From contig NZ_JAGHRE010000005.1 of NCBI RefSeq assembly GCF_017743935.1, forward strand, positions 1-64,000: a DNA stretch of 64,000 bases. The letters run 5' to 3'. Origin of the DNA: Tropicibacter sp. R16_0 (GTDB taxonomy: Bacteria > Pseudomonadota > Alphaproteobacteria > Rhodobacterales > Rhodobacteraceae). Made by a program: the position numbers and the translations under genes. The notes under the pieces were generated by a model. It had not been told where the DNA came from and searched no databases. It was given only the letters and a program-made list of their open reading frames with translations. Shown piece after piece: positions 7,074-16,258 of the stretch; positions within the stretch are counted from its first letter, which is position 1; every line of letters starts with the position of its first letter.

Positions 7074-8423
7074 ATGAAATATCAATCTCAAAAAGTGGCG
7101 CTCTATTACTTTCTGGCGGCCATTGCCCTGTTTGGCATTCAGGTGCTGGGCGGGCTGTTGGCGGGCTGGGTCTATGTCTCGCCCAATTTCCTGTCTGAAA
7201 TTCTGCCGTTCAACATCATTCGCATGATCCACACCAACGCACTGATCGTCTGGCTGCTCTTGGGCTTCTTTGGGGCGGCCTATTTCCTGATCCCCGAGGA
7301 ATCCGAGCGCGAGATCTATTCGGTCAAGCTGGCCTATATTCAGTTGATCATTCTACTTGTGGGCACGCTTGGCGCGGTGGGGTCTTACCTTGTGGGCATC
7401 CACGGCGGGCGTGAGTTCCTGGAGCAACCGCTCTGGGTCAAGTTCGGCATCCTCGTGGCAGCGCTGATCTTCTTGTTCAACGTCTCGATGACGGTTCTTG
7501 CAGGCAAGAAAACCGCAATCACCAACGTGTTGCTCATGGGGCTGTGGCTCTTGTCGCTCTTGTGGGTCTTTGCCTTCATCAACCCTGACAACCTGTCGCT
7601 GGACAAGATGTACTGGTGGTTTGTTGTCCACCTCTGGGTCGAGGCGACCTGGGAACTGGTGATGGCCGCGATCCTGGCCTTCCTGCTGCTGAAACTGACC
7701 GGTGTGGACCGCGAAGTGGTCGAGAAATGGCTTTACGTCATCGTCGCCACCGCGCTCTTTTCCGGCATCCTTGGCACCGGGCACCACTTCTACTGGATCG
7801 GCTTGCCGGGCTATTGGCAGTGGATCGGGTCCATCTTCTCGACGCTTGAGGTGATCCCCTTCTTCCTGATGATGAGCTTTGCCTTTGTCATGGTCTGGAA
7901 AGGCCGCAAGAACCACCCCAACAAGGCCGCGCTTCTGTGGTCGCTGGGGGCATCGACGGTGGCCTTCTTTGGCGCTGGTGTCTGGGGTTTCCTGCATACG
8001 CTGCATGGTGTGAACTTCTACAGCCACGGCACGCAGATCACCGCGGCCCACGGTCACCTGGCCTTTTACGGGGCTTATGTGGCGCTGAACCTGGCGGTCT
8101 TTACCTATGCGATGCCCATGCTGCGCGGGCGGATGCCGTACAACCAGGTCCTTAACATGGCCTCGTTCTGGCTGATGACTGGCGGCATGGCATTCATGAC
8201 CTTTGTTCTGACCTTTGCGGGCACCATCCAGACCCACATGCAACGGGTTGTTGGCGACTATTACATGGACGTGCAGGACAGCCTGTCGGTGTTCTATCTG
8301 ATGCGGTTCGGCGCGGGTGCTGCCGTGGTGATCGGGGCGCTGCTCTTCATCTACGCGATGCTTGTCGTGCGCAAGGACGAAGTCATTGCCCCCGGCGCAG
8401 CCAGCTCGGTTCCAGGAGAGTAA
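7074..8423 (+). CDS. norB: nitric oxide reductase catalytic subunit NorB
   Basis: A 449-residue integral membrane protein of the haem-copper oxidase superfamily with about twelve helices. Conserved histidines stand in HTNALIVW, HLWVEATWEL, GTGHHFYWIG and the HGTQITAAHGHLAFYG segment, which together bind haem b, the b3 haem and non-haem iron. The glutamates of VEATWE are those conserved in NorB. It lies 20 bases after norC with AAGGAG before the ATG. The length and lack of a fused cytochrome/quinol domain indicate cNor rather than qNor. Confidence 0.97.
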   Translation: MKYQSQKVALYYFLAAIALFGIQVLGGLLAGWVYVSPNFLSEILPFNIIRMIHTNALIVWLLLGFFGAAYFLIPEESEREIYSVKLAYIQLIILLVGTLGAVGSYLVGIHGGREFLEQPLWVKFGILVAALIFLFNVSMTVLAGKKTAITNVLLMGLWLLSLLWVFAFINPDNLSLDKMYWWFVVHLWVEATWELVMAAILAFLLLKLTGVDREVVEKWLYVIVATALFSGILGTGHHFYWIGLPGYWQWIGSIFSTLEVIPFFLMMSFAFVMVWKGRKNHPNKAALLWSLGASTVAFFGAGVWGFLHTLHGVNFYSHGTQITAAHGHLAFYGAYVALNLAVFTYAMPMLRGRMPYNQVLNMASFWLMTGGMAFMTFVLTFAGTIQTHMQRVVGDYYMDVQDSLSVFYLMRFGAGAAVVIGALLFIYAMLVVRKDEVIAPGAASSVPGE

Positions 8424-8426
8424 GGT

Positions 8427-9221
8427 ATGAACATGCAATCTCCCCCCACCCTGCCGTATTACCAGCCCGTCGCGCGAGAGTGCGAGCTGTTCGAGACGGC
8501 TTATGACAACGGTTTGCCCCTTCTTTTGAAGGGGCCGACCGGCTGCGGCAAAACCCGCTTTGTGGAACATATGGCCGCGAAACTGGGGAAGCCGCTCTAT
8601 ACCGTGGCCTGCCATGACGACCTGTCGGCGGCGGATTTGATCGGGCGTTATCTGCTCAAGGGCGGTGAAACCGTCTGGGTCGATGGGCCACTCACCCGCG
8701 CCGTGCGCGAGGGTGGTATCTGTTACCTTGATGAGGTGGTCGAGGCCCGCAAAGACGTGACTGTGGTACTGCACCCGCTGACCGATACACGGCGCACGTT
8801 GATGATCGACCGCACGGGTGAGGAACTGGTAGCGCCTGCGGGCTTCATGCTGGTGGCCTCCTACAACCCGGGCTATCAGAACGTGCTCAAACGGCTAAAA
8901 CCCTCGACCCGCCAGCGGTTCCTGTCGATTTCCTTCGACTTTCCGGGCGAAGAGACCGAGATCGCCATTGTCGCGCAGGAAAGTCGTCTGGAGCCGGGCC
9001 GCGTCGCGCCCCTGGTTCGGTTGGGCGGGCACATTCGTGAGCTGTCGGGCATGGACCTGGAAGAGGGCGTATCCACCCGTCTGTTGATCTATGCCGCCAC
9101 GCTGATGGCGGGGGGCATGAGCGTCACACAGGCGATCGAGGCCGCCATTGTCGAGCCGCTGACGGATGAACCGGACATGCAGCAGGCGCTGCGCGATCTG
9201 GTCGCCACGATTTACGGATAG
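8427..9221 (+). CDS. norQ: NorQ, MoxR-type AAA+ ATPase
   Basis: A 264-residue AAA+ ATPase of the MoxR/CbbQ/NorQ type. The P-loop is GPTGCGKT at residues 36-43 and the Walker B region is ICYLDEVVEARKD. NorQ works with NorD to load the iron centre into NorB. The gene begins three bases after the norB stop and is followed by norD four bases after its own stop, so all are co-transcribed. Confidence 0.94.
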   Translation: MNMQSPPTLPYYQPVARECELFETAYDNGLPLLLKGPTGCGKTRFVEHMAAKLGKPLYTVACHDDLSAADLIGRYLLKGGETVWVDGPLTRAVREGGICYLDEVVEARKDVTVVLHPLTDTRRTLMIDRTGEELVAPAGFMLVASYNPGYQNVLKRLKPSTRQRFLSISFDFPGEETEIAIVAQESRLEPGRVAPLVRLGGHIRELSGMDLEEGVSTRLLIYAATLMAGGMSVTQAIEAAIVEPLTDEPDMQQALRDLVATIYG

Positions 9222-9225
9222 ACCA

Positions 9226-11112
9226 ATGCGACTTCTCAATCTGATGGAGCCCGAAGAGGCGGTTGGCAACCTCTGGCACGACATGGCCAGCGGTATTGCC
9301 TTGGACGAAAGTTTCCCCGAGGCAGCCGTCACGCTCGCCTCGGTCCGGTCCAGCCTGTCTGTGCTGTTTCGGGCCTTGGGGGGTGCCAAGGGTGTGGAAC
9401 TGTCAGAGGCTCCCGCAACCTTGGTGCGCCACCGTCGCCCCATGCGCCGCACCCTGGGGGCCGAACGGGATCGGGAGTGGGTGGCAAGCTATGATGGCGA
9501 GCGCCTGTCCCTGCCGCCTGCCATCGCTGCTTTTCCCGAGGCGCGCCTGAACCGCGCGGCTTATTTCTGGCTGACAGCACAAGCTGCCGTCAGTCAGCTG
9601 TCCGAGATGGATTTGCCCGACGGCGGTCCTGCTCTGGATGTGGCGCAAATTCAGGCCAATGCCCGCGCCGCCGATCTGGCATTCAAACAGTGCCCCGGAT
9701 TGCGGCAAGCCTACGCCGAAATGGCGCATCACTGTGCGAGTGCGCGGACCCAGGTGATCCGGTCAGGGCTGGAGGCCGCAATCGAAAAAGCCGTGTGTGA
9801 TCAACTTTGTGGCATCCCCTCAGCTGTCGAAACAGGTGACACCCCGCGCGGCTACAAACCCTTTGCCCAGGTTCCCATCTGGCTACGATACACCACGCCG
9901 GGGTCCGGCGCTGCGGCCACGGACGAGCAGGCCGATCCCGTCGCTCCACCCCCGAACGCGGCGCACACCAATCGCAAGCTGGGTGAGCGCAAGGATCAGG
10001 ATCAGCAAAACCGCAAGGACAGCTTTATCATCCACCGCTTTGAATCGATCCTGTCCTGGGTTGAATCGATGAACATCAACCGCAGTGTCGATGATGATGA
10101 CGATGAAAACGCCCAGAAAGCAGCTGACGATCAGGACCAGATCACCCTGTCCAAACACGACCGCAAAGCCGCAACACGGCTGCGGCTGCATCTGGATCTG
10201 TCCCCCGCCGACGCCGATCACGAAGCACTGGCAGGCGAATTCACCTACCCCGAGTGGAACCACCGGTCCCGCAGCTACATGGACGGGCATTGCCGCGTGC
10301 TCGAAGCCCCGGCGCAACCAGATGACAAACACCCGTTCCACCCGAACGAACGCCGTGTACGCGAAGTGCGGCGTCAGTTCGAAGCGCTGCGCCCGCGCCG
10401 CATATTGCAACCGCGACAGGTGGATGGGTCCGAGCTGGATCTGGACGCTTTGCTGACGGCGCGGGCCGATCTAGTGGCCACGGGGCGCGGCTCGGATCGC
10501 ATCTGGCAGGCTTTGCGACAAACGGATCGTGATCTGTCGGTGGCCTTTCTGATCGACAATTCCCGCTCGACCGAAGCCGCCATCGGCGACACATCCGTGA
10601 TCGAAGTGGCCCGCGAAGCCATGGCGGCGCTCGCCGCCGGGATCGACGCCGCAGGCGACCGGCTGGGCATCTGGGGGTTCTCCTCGCTCCGACGCGATCG
10701 GGTGTTCCTGACCAAATGCAAAGCCTTTGACGCCACGCTGAACGCCGAAACCACCGCCAACATCGGCGCGCTGCGCCCCGGGCACTACACCCGGCTCGGC
10801 GCCGCCATCCGCCACGTCAGCGCACAGCTCGCCGAGGAACCTTCGGCCCACAAGCTGTTGATCGTTCTGACCGACGGCAAGCCCAACGATCTGGACCACT
10901 ACGAAGGTCAGCACGGCATCGAAGACAGCCACATGGCCGTGCGCGAGGCGCGCCGCGATGGGTTGAGCCTGCATGGCGTCATCATTGATGAGGATGGTCA
11001 GGATTGGTTCGCCCGCATCTTTGGCCGCGGCGGTTTTACCTTGCTCCCCAACCCCGAGCGGTTGACCCGCGCCCTGCCCGAAATCTATCGCACCCTGACA
11101 AAGGAGACCTGA
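9226..11112 (+). CDS. norD: NorD, von Willebrand factor A domain activation protein
   Basis: A 628-residue soluble protein with a C-terminal VWA domain. The MIDAS-like start is FLIDNSRSTEA and the conserved aspartate/glycine further on is LTDGKPND. A charged, Asp-rich low-complexity linker (SVDDDDDENAQKAADDQDQ) separates an N-terminal helical domain from the VWA part. It pairs with NorQ for NorB maturation. The start is ATG 9226 just after norQ; a longer in-frame reading would begin inside norQ and lacks support. Confidence 0.93.
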   Translation: MRLLNLMEPEEAVGNLWHDMASGIALDESFPEAAVTLASVRSSLSVLFRALGGAKGVELSEAPATLVRHRRPMRRTLGAERDREWVASYDGERLSLPPAIAAFPEARLNRAAYFWLTAQAAVSQLSEMDLPDGGPALDVAQIQANARAADLAFKQCPGLRQAYAEMAHHCASARTQVIRSGLEAAIEKAVCDQLCGIPSAVETGDTPRGYKPFAQVPIWLRYTTPGSGAAATDEQADPVAPPPNAAHTNRKLGERKDQDQQNRKDSFIIHRFESILSWVESMNINRSVDDDDDENAQKAADDQDQITLSKHDRKAATRLRLHLDLSPADADHEALAGEFTYPEWNHRSRSYMDGHCRVLEAPAQPDDKHPFHPNERRVREVRRQFEALRPRRILQPRQVDGSELDLDALLTARADLVATGRGSDRIWQALRQTDRDLSVAFLIDNSRSTEAAIGDTSVIEVAREAMAALAAGIDAAGDRLGIWGFSSLRRDRVFLTKCKAFDATLNAETTANIGALRPGHYTRLGAAIRHVSAQLAEEPSAHKLLIVLTDGKPNDLDHYEGQHGIEDSHMAVREARRDGLSLHGVIIDEDGQDWFARIFGRGGFTLLPNPERLTRALPEIYRTLTKET

Positions 11113-11113
11113 C

Positions 11114-11287
11114 ATGCGGAACCTCTCGATATTGCTGTTGGTTCTGGCCTCACCCGCATGGGCCGGCAGCTTTGACCGCCCCATTCCGCAGGCCCAATCG
11201 GCCACCGCTGAGTTTTGGTTCGCTGCCGGCAGCATCGCTCTGCTCGTGGCCTTGGGGGCCGTGCATTGGCTGGTATCCAGACGATGA
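11114..11287 (+). CDS. small single-span membrane protein after norD
   Basis: A 57-residue reading frame whose ATG lies one base past the norD stop and is preceded by AAGGAGACCTGAC. The peptide starts with a cleavable-looking signal (MRNLSILLLVLASPAWA), has a short polar stretch, then a hydrophobic helix EFWFAAGSIALLVALGAVHW and ends SRR. The stop overlaps the start of the next small gene (ATGA). The tight coupling suggests a real small subunit or assembly factor for nitric oxide reductase. I cannot link it confidently to a named family; norE/norF-type accessory genes occupy this position elsewhere. Confidence 0.65.
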   Translation: MRNLSILLLVLASPAWAGSFDRPIPQAQSATAEFWFAAGSIALLVALGAVHWLVSRR

Positions 11288-11523
11288 CACAACGCGACTG
11301 GTCGGTGATGCGTATCACCCTGCTCCTTTATCCTTTGGGGGCGGGAGCCATGGCGGTGAACGTGTTCTTTGCGTCGTTGATCTTCAGCTGGATTGGCCTG
11401 CCTGTGCTGTCAACGGGCTGGTCCATTGGGGTTGGATGCCTCATAGGCGCGCCTGCAACTTGGTTTTTTGCTCGCCACATCAGGCACCTGATGGATGTGG
11501 CGGACGGCAGAACCACCAAGTGA
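11284..11523 (+). CDS. small two-helix membrane protein (possible NorF-like)
   Basis: A 79-residue protein with two transmembrane helices (around residues 9-33 and 41-64) and a short charged tail. Its ATG overlaps the preceding gene's TGA by four bases, so it is the last gene of the nor transcript. Size and position are like NorF of Paracoccus, which helps nitric oxide reductase activity, but I see no diagnostic motif, so this is only positional. A small inverted repeat lies about 50 bases downstream. Confidence 0.6.
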   Translation: MTQRDWSVMRITLLLYPLGAGAMAVNVFFASLIFSWIGLPVLSTGWSIGVGCLIGAPATWFFARHIRHLMDVADGRTTK

Positions 11524-11571
11524 ACCCGTGTCCATCCCGGCACAGCCCATGGATGACTGCATCGGACATGA

Positions 11572-11589
11572 ACTGACCGCGAGGTCAGT
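11572..11589. terminator. hairpin after the nor operon
   Basis: ACTGACC-GCGA-GGTCAGT forms a seven-pair stem with a four-base loop, 49 bases after the last nor-operon gene. There is no run of T after it, so termination is only suggested. Confidence 0.35.
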
Positions 11590-11649
11590 GCAAATCTGCG
11601 CTCTCACCTGCTCTGCCACCAACATGTCAGGCGTCAAAGGATCATGAAA

Positions 11650-12210
11650 TCAATAGCGGCCAGGCCGCGCCAAGCTGAACACCCGAGACGGCAATGACCG
11701 TACCACACGCGTGACATGCCACGTTCCATTGAAGGTCAGGTTGCCGTTGTGCCGGAACAGCGGACAGTTTCGCAGCGGCACAGACAGGATCACGAACAGC
11801 GGATCCCGCTCGACCCGGGGCGGTCGGGCCAATTGCCCCTCGCCCTGCCCAAACCCCGAGAACTCATGGGCGGAATAGATCACGCTGGACGAAACCCCCT
11901 GCCCCGGTTCCAACCACAGGTATGGGCTGCGAAAACGCTCAACCCCGGTTACCCCTGCGTCCGACCGGACCATTGGCAAGTTGTCAGTTGCACTAAACTG
12001 CTCGACAAACACCTGCGGCGCCCCGCCCTGAGCAGGCAAGCAGACCGGACGGTCTTGCGTGTTTTTCAAGTCGTAACGGACAAGAACACGACCGTCGCGC
12101 AGAACCGACAGGCTGTCGACCGTCAGCGCATGATCCTGCTGGGCCTGCGCAGAAGTGCCCGACACCAGCAAGGCAATCACCAGCAAAAGAAAATGTCGTG
12201 GAAAGGGCAT
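11650..12210 (-). CDS. secreted protein of unknown function
   Basis: A 186-residue protein with a clear Sec signal peptide (MPFPRHFLLLVIALLVSGTS followed by AQA-Q). The mature part looks beta-rich: it begins with a strand pattern (LTVDSLSVLRDGRVLVRYDL), and has two cysteines (VCLPAQGG and NCPLF) that could form a disulfide. It ends in a basic stretch. I recognise no family. It lies convergent to the nor operon and 85 bases downstream of the MoaD-like gene, with which it might be co-transcribed. Confidence 0.65.
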   Translation of the reverse strand: MPFPRHFLLLVIALLVSGTSAQAQQDHALTVDSLSVLRDGRVLVRYDLKNTQDRPVCLPAQGGAPQVFVEQFSATDNLPMVRSDAGVTGVERFRSPYLWLEPGQGVSSSVIYSAHEFSGFGQGEGQLARPPRVERDPLFVILSVPLRNCPLFRHNGNLTFNGTWHVTRVVRSLPSRVFSLARPGRY

Positions 12211-12294
12211 TGGGGTCCGGGATCGGTTCGGTCAAGGCATGCAGGTCGTCGCTCTAACCGCCTTGGGACCAAACCTCAAGTCACGGCCTTGGCA

Positions 12295-12540
12295 TCATCC
12301 ACCCTTGAGCCGCTGCATCAGATAGACCTCGCTGTCGGGGCTGACCGGCTCGGTCAATCCGCTCGCGATGATGCGCCCATCCACGGCGACCGAGACGCCT
12401 GCGTCAATCGGGCCCTTCAGTTGTGGATAGGCTTCGACAAGGCCCGACAGGACCTCGCCGACGGTGGAGGCCTCGACCTCCACCACCTGTTTGCCGCCGG
12501 TCAGACTGCGCAGACCGGACCAGAGGTTGACCTCAACCAT
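12295..12540 (-). CDS. MoaD/ThiS-family sulfur carrier-like protein
   Basis: An 81-residue ubiquitin-fold protein ending RLKGG, the C-terminal di-glycine that MoaD and ThiS use to carry thiocarboxylate sulfur. The start VEVNLWSGLRSLTGG and central STVGEVLSGLVEAYPQL match MoaD. Its ATG lies inside the last codons of the molybdenum hydroxylase large-subunit gene (8-base overlap), so translation is coupled. This suggests a carrier dedicated to the hydroxylase's molybdopterin cofactor or its sulfuration, rather than general MoaD; that role is inferred. No MoaE or MoeB homologue is nearby. Confidence 0.85.
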   Translation of the reverse strand: MVEVNLWSGLRSLTGGKQVVEVEASTVGEVLSGLVEAYPQLKGPIDAGVSVAVDGRIIASGLTEPVSPDSEVYLMQRLKGG

Positions 12541-14773
12541 CTGCTTTGAGCGCCGCTAGGATGCGTGGCGGCGACATCGGCAGTTCGTGCATCCGAACAC
12601 CCGCTGCACGCGACACCGCGTTGGCGATGGCGGCCAGCGGGGGCACAATGCCGGTTTCACCCACGCCGCGCACACCATAGGGGTGGCCGGGGTTCGGAAC
12701 CTCGACGATCACCGTGTCGATCATCGGCAAGTCCGAGGCGACGGGGATGCGATAGTCAAGGAACACGGCGTTCTGCAAACGGCCATCCTCGCCATAGATG
12801 TATTCCTCATTCAGCGCCCAGCCGATGCCCTGCGCGGCGCCGCCCTGGAACTGACCCTCGACATATGCGGGGTGAACCGCTTTGCCGGCGTCCTGAATGA
12901 CCGTGTAGCGCGGGATCGAGGTCTTGCCGGTTTCCGGGTCCACCTGCGCGTCCACGATGTGCACCCCGAACGACACGCCAGCCCCTTCGGGGGTGGCCTC
13001 GAAGTGACCCGAGATCGGACCGCCGGTGGCGCCCATGTCGGCTGTGATGTCGGCCATCGCCAGCGGTTCAAAATCGCCTGCGTTGGGGCCCGAAGGCACC
13101 GCGCAGCCGTCTTCCCACTTCACGGCATCCTCGGGGATGCCCCATTTGGCCGCCGCGCGCTTGCACATCTCGGCAATCGCCGCTTGGGCTGCCTTGATCG
13201 TGGCCAGACCCGACGCATAGGTCACGCGCGAGCCGTGGCTGACGTCGTTGTAGCCCAGGGTTGCGGTGTCCGCGATGGTCACGCGGATGTTCTCATATGG
13301 AATACCCAGCGTTTCCGACGCCATCAGCGCCATGGATGCGCGGCTGCCGCCGATGTCAGGCGTCCCGACCGAGACCTGAACGGTGCCATCTTCACTCAGC
13401 GCCAGCGAGACAGAGGTCTCGCCACCGTGGTTGAACCAGAAGCCGCAGGAGATCCCGCGCCCCTGCCCCTGCTCCAGCGGGGCCGAGTAATGCGGGTGAT
13501 CCCGCGCGGCTTCCAAACATTCGACCAAGCCGATGTCGTCAAAGCGCGGGCCATAGCTGGCCTTGGTGCCTTTCTTGGAGGCATTTTTCAGACGCACCTC
13601 AACCGGGTCCAGCCCCAGTTCCTGACACAGCAGGTCGATGACCGATTCCACCGCAAAGGCCGCCATGGGCGACCCCGGCGCGCGGTAAGCCGCCTGCTTC
13701 GGACGGTTGGCGATGACGTCATAGCCCACCTGATGCACGTTCTCGAGCGCATAGGGCGCAAAGGCGCACATCGCTGTAAACTCCATCGGCGCACCGGGGA
13801 AGGCCCCGCCCTGCAGACGGAACACGCCTTGGGCGGCAGTGATAGTGCCGTCCTTCTTCATGCCAATCTTGACGTCCATCGAGGTCGACGAGGTCGGACC
13901 CGTTGCGCGCAGTACTTCCGAGCGGCTCATCACCAGTTTCACCGGACGGTTGGCTTTGCGCGACAGCGCGAGCGCAACAGGTTCGATGAACACGGTCGTC
14001 TTGCCGCCGAAACCGCCGCCAATCTCGGATGCGGTGACGCGCAACTGCGAAGTTTCGATGCCCAAGAGGGCGGCACAGTGTTTCTGCGCGTACCAATGCC
14101 CCTGCGTGGTGCACCACAGCTCCCCTTTGCCGTCTGCACCGAGAGAGGCGAGACAGGCGTGGGGTTCGATGTAGCCCTGGTGGGTGGCTTCGGTCTTGAA
14201 GCTGTCCTCGATCACCAGATCGGCCTCGGCAAAGCCCTTTTCGACGTCACCATGCCCGCTTTCGTGGTAACGCACGACGTTGGGGTGCATCCCTTCAGGC
14301 ACCGAACCATCAGCCGCGCCTTCGCGGATGACCGGGGCACCTTCGGCCATGGCCTTGTCCACGTCCGTCACATGCGGCAGCACTTCGTATTCGATCTCGA
14401 TCAGCTTGGCCGCATCGCGCGCGTCCAAAGCGGACGTTGCAGCCACGGCCGCAACCGCATGGCCGTCATATAGCGCGGTGTCGCCCGCCATGACGTTTTC
14501 CTGCACGTTCCAGAACTCGCCGGTCAGGCCAGTCGCAAAATCGGCGCGGGTCACGACAGCCTTGACGCCTTTCATGGCCTCAGCCTTGGAGGTGTCGATC
14601 TTGACGATCCGGGCGTGGGCGTGGGGCGAACGCACGATGGCGCCAAACAGCATGCCCGGTGCCACGGCATCGGCACCGAACTTGGCGCGGCCAGTGACTT
14701 TATCCAGCCCATCGGGGCGGTCGGGGCGTGTGCCCACAAAGGTGAAGTCGGATTTACGATCGTCCAGAGCCAT
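12533..14773 (-). CDS. xanthine dehydrogenase-family molybdopterin-binding large subunit
   Basis: A 746-residue catalytic subunit of a three-part molybdenum hydroxylase. It has an N-terminal fumarase-like a/b hammerhead (residues to about 150) and the molybdopterin-binding part with ASEIGGGFGGKT, then AYRAPGSPMAAF. The latter loop differs from AYxCSFR of form I CO dehydrogenase, so this is not CO dehydrogenase form I. The conserved glutamate near the C-terminus is in RGVGETGIVPP. The substrate is unknown; an N-heterocycle, purine or aldehyde is possible. The gene starts where the iron-sulfur subunit gene ends (one-base overlap). Confidence 0.92.
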   Translation of the reverse strand: MALDDRKSDFTFVGTRPDRPDGLDKVTGRAKFGADAVAPGMLFGAIVRSPHAHARIVKIDTSKAEAMKGVKAVVTRADFATGLTGEFWNVQENVMAGDTALYDGHAVAAVAATSALDARDAAKLIEIEYEVLPHVTDVDKAMAEGAPVIREGAADGSVPEGMHPNVVRYHESGHGDVEKGFAEADLVIEDSFKTEATHQGYIEPHACLASLGADGKGELWCTTQGHWYAQKHCAALLGIETSQLRVTASEIGGGFGGKTTVFIEPVALALSRKANRPVKLVMSRSEVLRATGPTSSTSMDVKIGMKKDGTITAAQGVFRLQGGAFPGAPMEFTAMCAFAPYALENVHQVGYDVIANRPKQAAYRAPGSPMAAFAVESVIDLLCQELGLDPVEVRLKNASKKGTKASYGPRFDDIGLVECLEAARDHPHYSAPLEQGQGRGISCGFWFNHGGETSVSLALSEDGTVQVSVGTPDIGGSRASMALMASETLGIPYENIRVTIADTATLGYNDVSHGSRVTYASGLATIKAAQAAIAEMCKRAAAKWGIPEDAVKWEDGCAVPSGPNAGDFEPLAMADITADMGATGGPISGHFEATPEGAGVSFGVHIVDAQVDPETGKTSIPRYTVIQDAGKAVHPAYVEGQFQGGAAQGIGWALNEEYIYGEDGRLQNAVFLDYRIPVASDLPMIDTVIVEVPNPGHPYGVRGVGETGIVPPLAAIANAVSRAAGVRMHELPMSPPRILAALKADG

Positions 14774-15252
14774 TACGACGCCTCCCGCATTTCAGTGGCC
14801 GCATCCATCACGGCGCGAATGATCTTGTCATAGCCTGTGCAACGGCACAGGTTGCCTGCCAGCCAATAACGGACCTCGGTTTCAGTCGGGTCCGGGTTCT
14901 TTTCCAACAGCGATTTGGCTGCCACCAGGATACCTGGCGTGCAAATACCGCATTGCAGGGCGGCATGTTCGATGAACTTGCGCTGCAACGGGTGCAGCGT
15001 GTCGCCATCTGCGATGCCTTCGACGGTGGCGATCTCTTTGCCCTCGGCCTCGGCCCCCAGCACCAGGCAGGAGCAGACCAAGCGACCATCGATGGTGACC
15101 GAACAGGCCCCGCAGTCGCCGGTGCCGCAGCCCTCTTTGGCGCCGGTCAGGTTCAGGCGGTCGCGCAGCACATCCAAGAGCGTTTCGCGTGGATCGCACA
15201 GGAACTCGGTCTCGTCGCCGTTCACGGTTGTTGTGACGTGGATCTTGCTCAT
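14773..15252 (-). CDS. molybdenum hydroxylase [2Fe-2S] subunit
   Basis: A 159-residue iron-sulfur subunit. The N-terminal plant-ferredoxin-type cluster is bound by cysteines in EGCGTGDCGACSV and VCSCL; the second cluster by those in ALQCGICTPG and LCRCTGYDK. It takes electrons from the molybdenum centre of the large subunit and passes them to the FAD subunit. Its ATG overlaps the FAD-subunit stop by four bases. The protein is cytoplasmic: no twin-arginine signal is present. Confidence 0.95.
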   Translation of the reverse strand: MSKIHVTTTVNGDETEFLCDPRETLLDVLRDRLNLTGAKEGCGTGDCGACSVTIDGRLVCSCLVLGAEAEGKEIATVEGIADGDTLHPLQRKFIEHAALQCGICTPGILVAAKSLLEKNPDPTETEVRYWLAGNLCRCTGYDKIIRAVMDAATEMREAS

Positions 15253-16130
15253 GCGTGATCTCCTTTCACGGTCTCGCCCTTGGCACGGGCATAGGCGATT
15301 TTCGCCGCGCGTTTGGCCAGCACGCCAGCCACATCTGTGCGGAACTCGACAGTGCCGCGCTTATCGGTGATCGGGTTGCACGCGGCCGACGCCGCTGCTG
15401 CCAGAGCCTCCAGCGCCGCATCATCCAGCGTCGAGCCGTTGATCGCATCGGCGCACTCTTGCACCAACAAAACGGTCGGTGCCACAGCACCCAATGAAAC
15501 CCGCGCGTCGGCCACCGTGTCGCCGTCCAGACGCAACGAAACAGCCACGCCCACAACCGCGATGTCCATCTCGGTGCGGGGGATAAAGCGCAGATATGCA
15601 TCACCCGCATTCGCGCCCCGAGCCGGAATATTCACGGCCGACACCAGCTCGCCCTTTGCCAGCGATGTGCGGCCAGGTCCGGTCGGGATGTCCTCAACCG
15701 CGACCTCACGGCTGCCATCGGCGCCGGTGACGGTGACGGTCACACCCGCGGCGACCATGGCCGGAACGCTGTCGGCGGCGGGCGAGCCATTGCACAGGTT
15801 GCCCGTCAGCGTGGCGCGGCCCTGTACCTGGGTCGAGCCCACAAGATCCATCGCCTCGACCACACCGGGCCAGTCCTGCGACAGGCTCGCATGCTCGGTC
15901 ATCTCGGCGCCGGTGACGGCAACGCCAAGTGTCCAGCTGCCGTCATCGTTCTGGGTGATGTCGCTGACGCCGTCGATCTTCTTGATGTCGATGAGCGTAT
16001 CAGGGGTGACGATATCCGCGCGCAGCTGCACCAGCACGTCCGTGCCGCCCGCAAGAAACCGCGTCACGCCATCTGCGTTTACAGCCAGAGCCGAAGCTTC
16101 GGCAAAACTGGCAGGGCTGTGATAGTTCAT
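15249..16130 (-). CDS. molybdenum hydroxylase FAD-binding subunit
   Basis: A 293-residue CoxM/xanthine dehydrogenase-type FAD subunit. The flavin-binding signatures are LAGGTDVLVQLR (N-terminal), QVQGRATLTGNLCNGSPAAD (middle) and the C-terminal CoxM domain with a CNPITDKRGTVEFR segment. It is the first gene of a four-gene operon: FAD subunit, 2Fe-2S subunit, large subunit, MoaD-like carrier. The ATG at 16130 follows GAGGTACAA. The promoter should lie in the 128 bases up to the Nudix gene, where I see no clear operator. Confidence 0.93.
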   Translation of the reverse strand: MNYHSPASFAEASALAVNADGVTRFLAGGTDVLVQLRADIVTPDTLIDIKKIDGVSDITQNDDGSWTLGVAVTGAEMTEHASLSQDWPGVVEAMDLVGSTQVQGRATLTGNLCNGSPAADSVPAMVAAGVTVTVTGADGSREVAVEDIPTGPGRTSLAKGELVSAVNIPARGANAGDAYLRFIPRTEMDIAVVGVAVSLRLDGDTVADARVSLGAVAPTVLLVQECADAINGSTLDDAALEALAAAASAACNPITDKRGTVEFRTDVAGVLAKRAAKIAYARAKGETVKGDHA

Positions 16131-16258
16131 TTGTACCTCGCACCTGTTGGTCAGGAATTGACTGGGTGGTTTGGGGCGACGTTAGAACAGCATGGGGGGC
16201 AGGTCCATGGTCAGTAGCGACACTTTGACCTGATGAGGCATGTCGGTTTTTGACAGCC

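Noticed and set aside
7353-8774. 473-codon minus-strand open frame across norB and norQ
   Set aside because: Shadow of norB; no recognisable domain and no binding site at its start.
12587-14473. 628-codon open frame antisense to the molybdenum hydroxylase large subunit
   Set aside because: Its frame mirrors the high-GC codon bias of the real gene; the protein is His/Arg-rich with no domain, while the opposite strand shows clear motifs.
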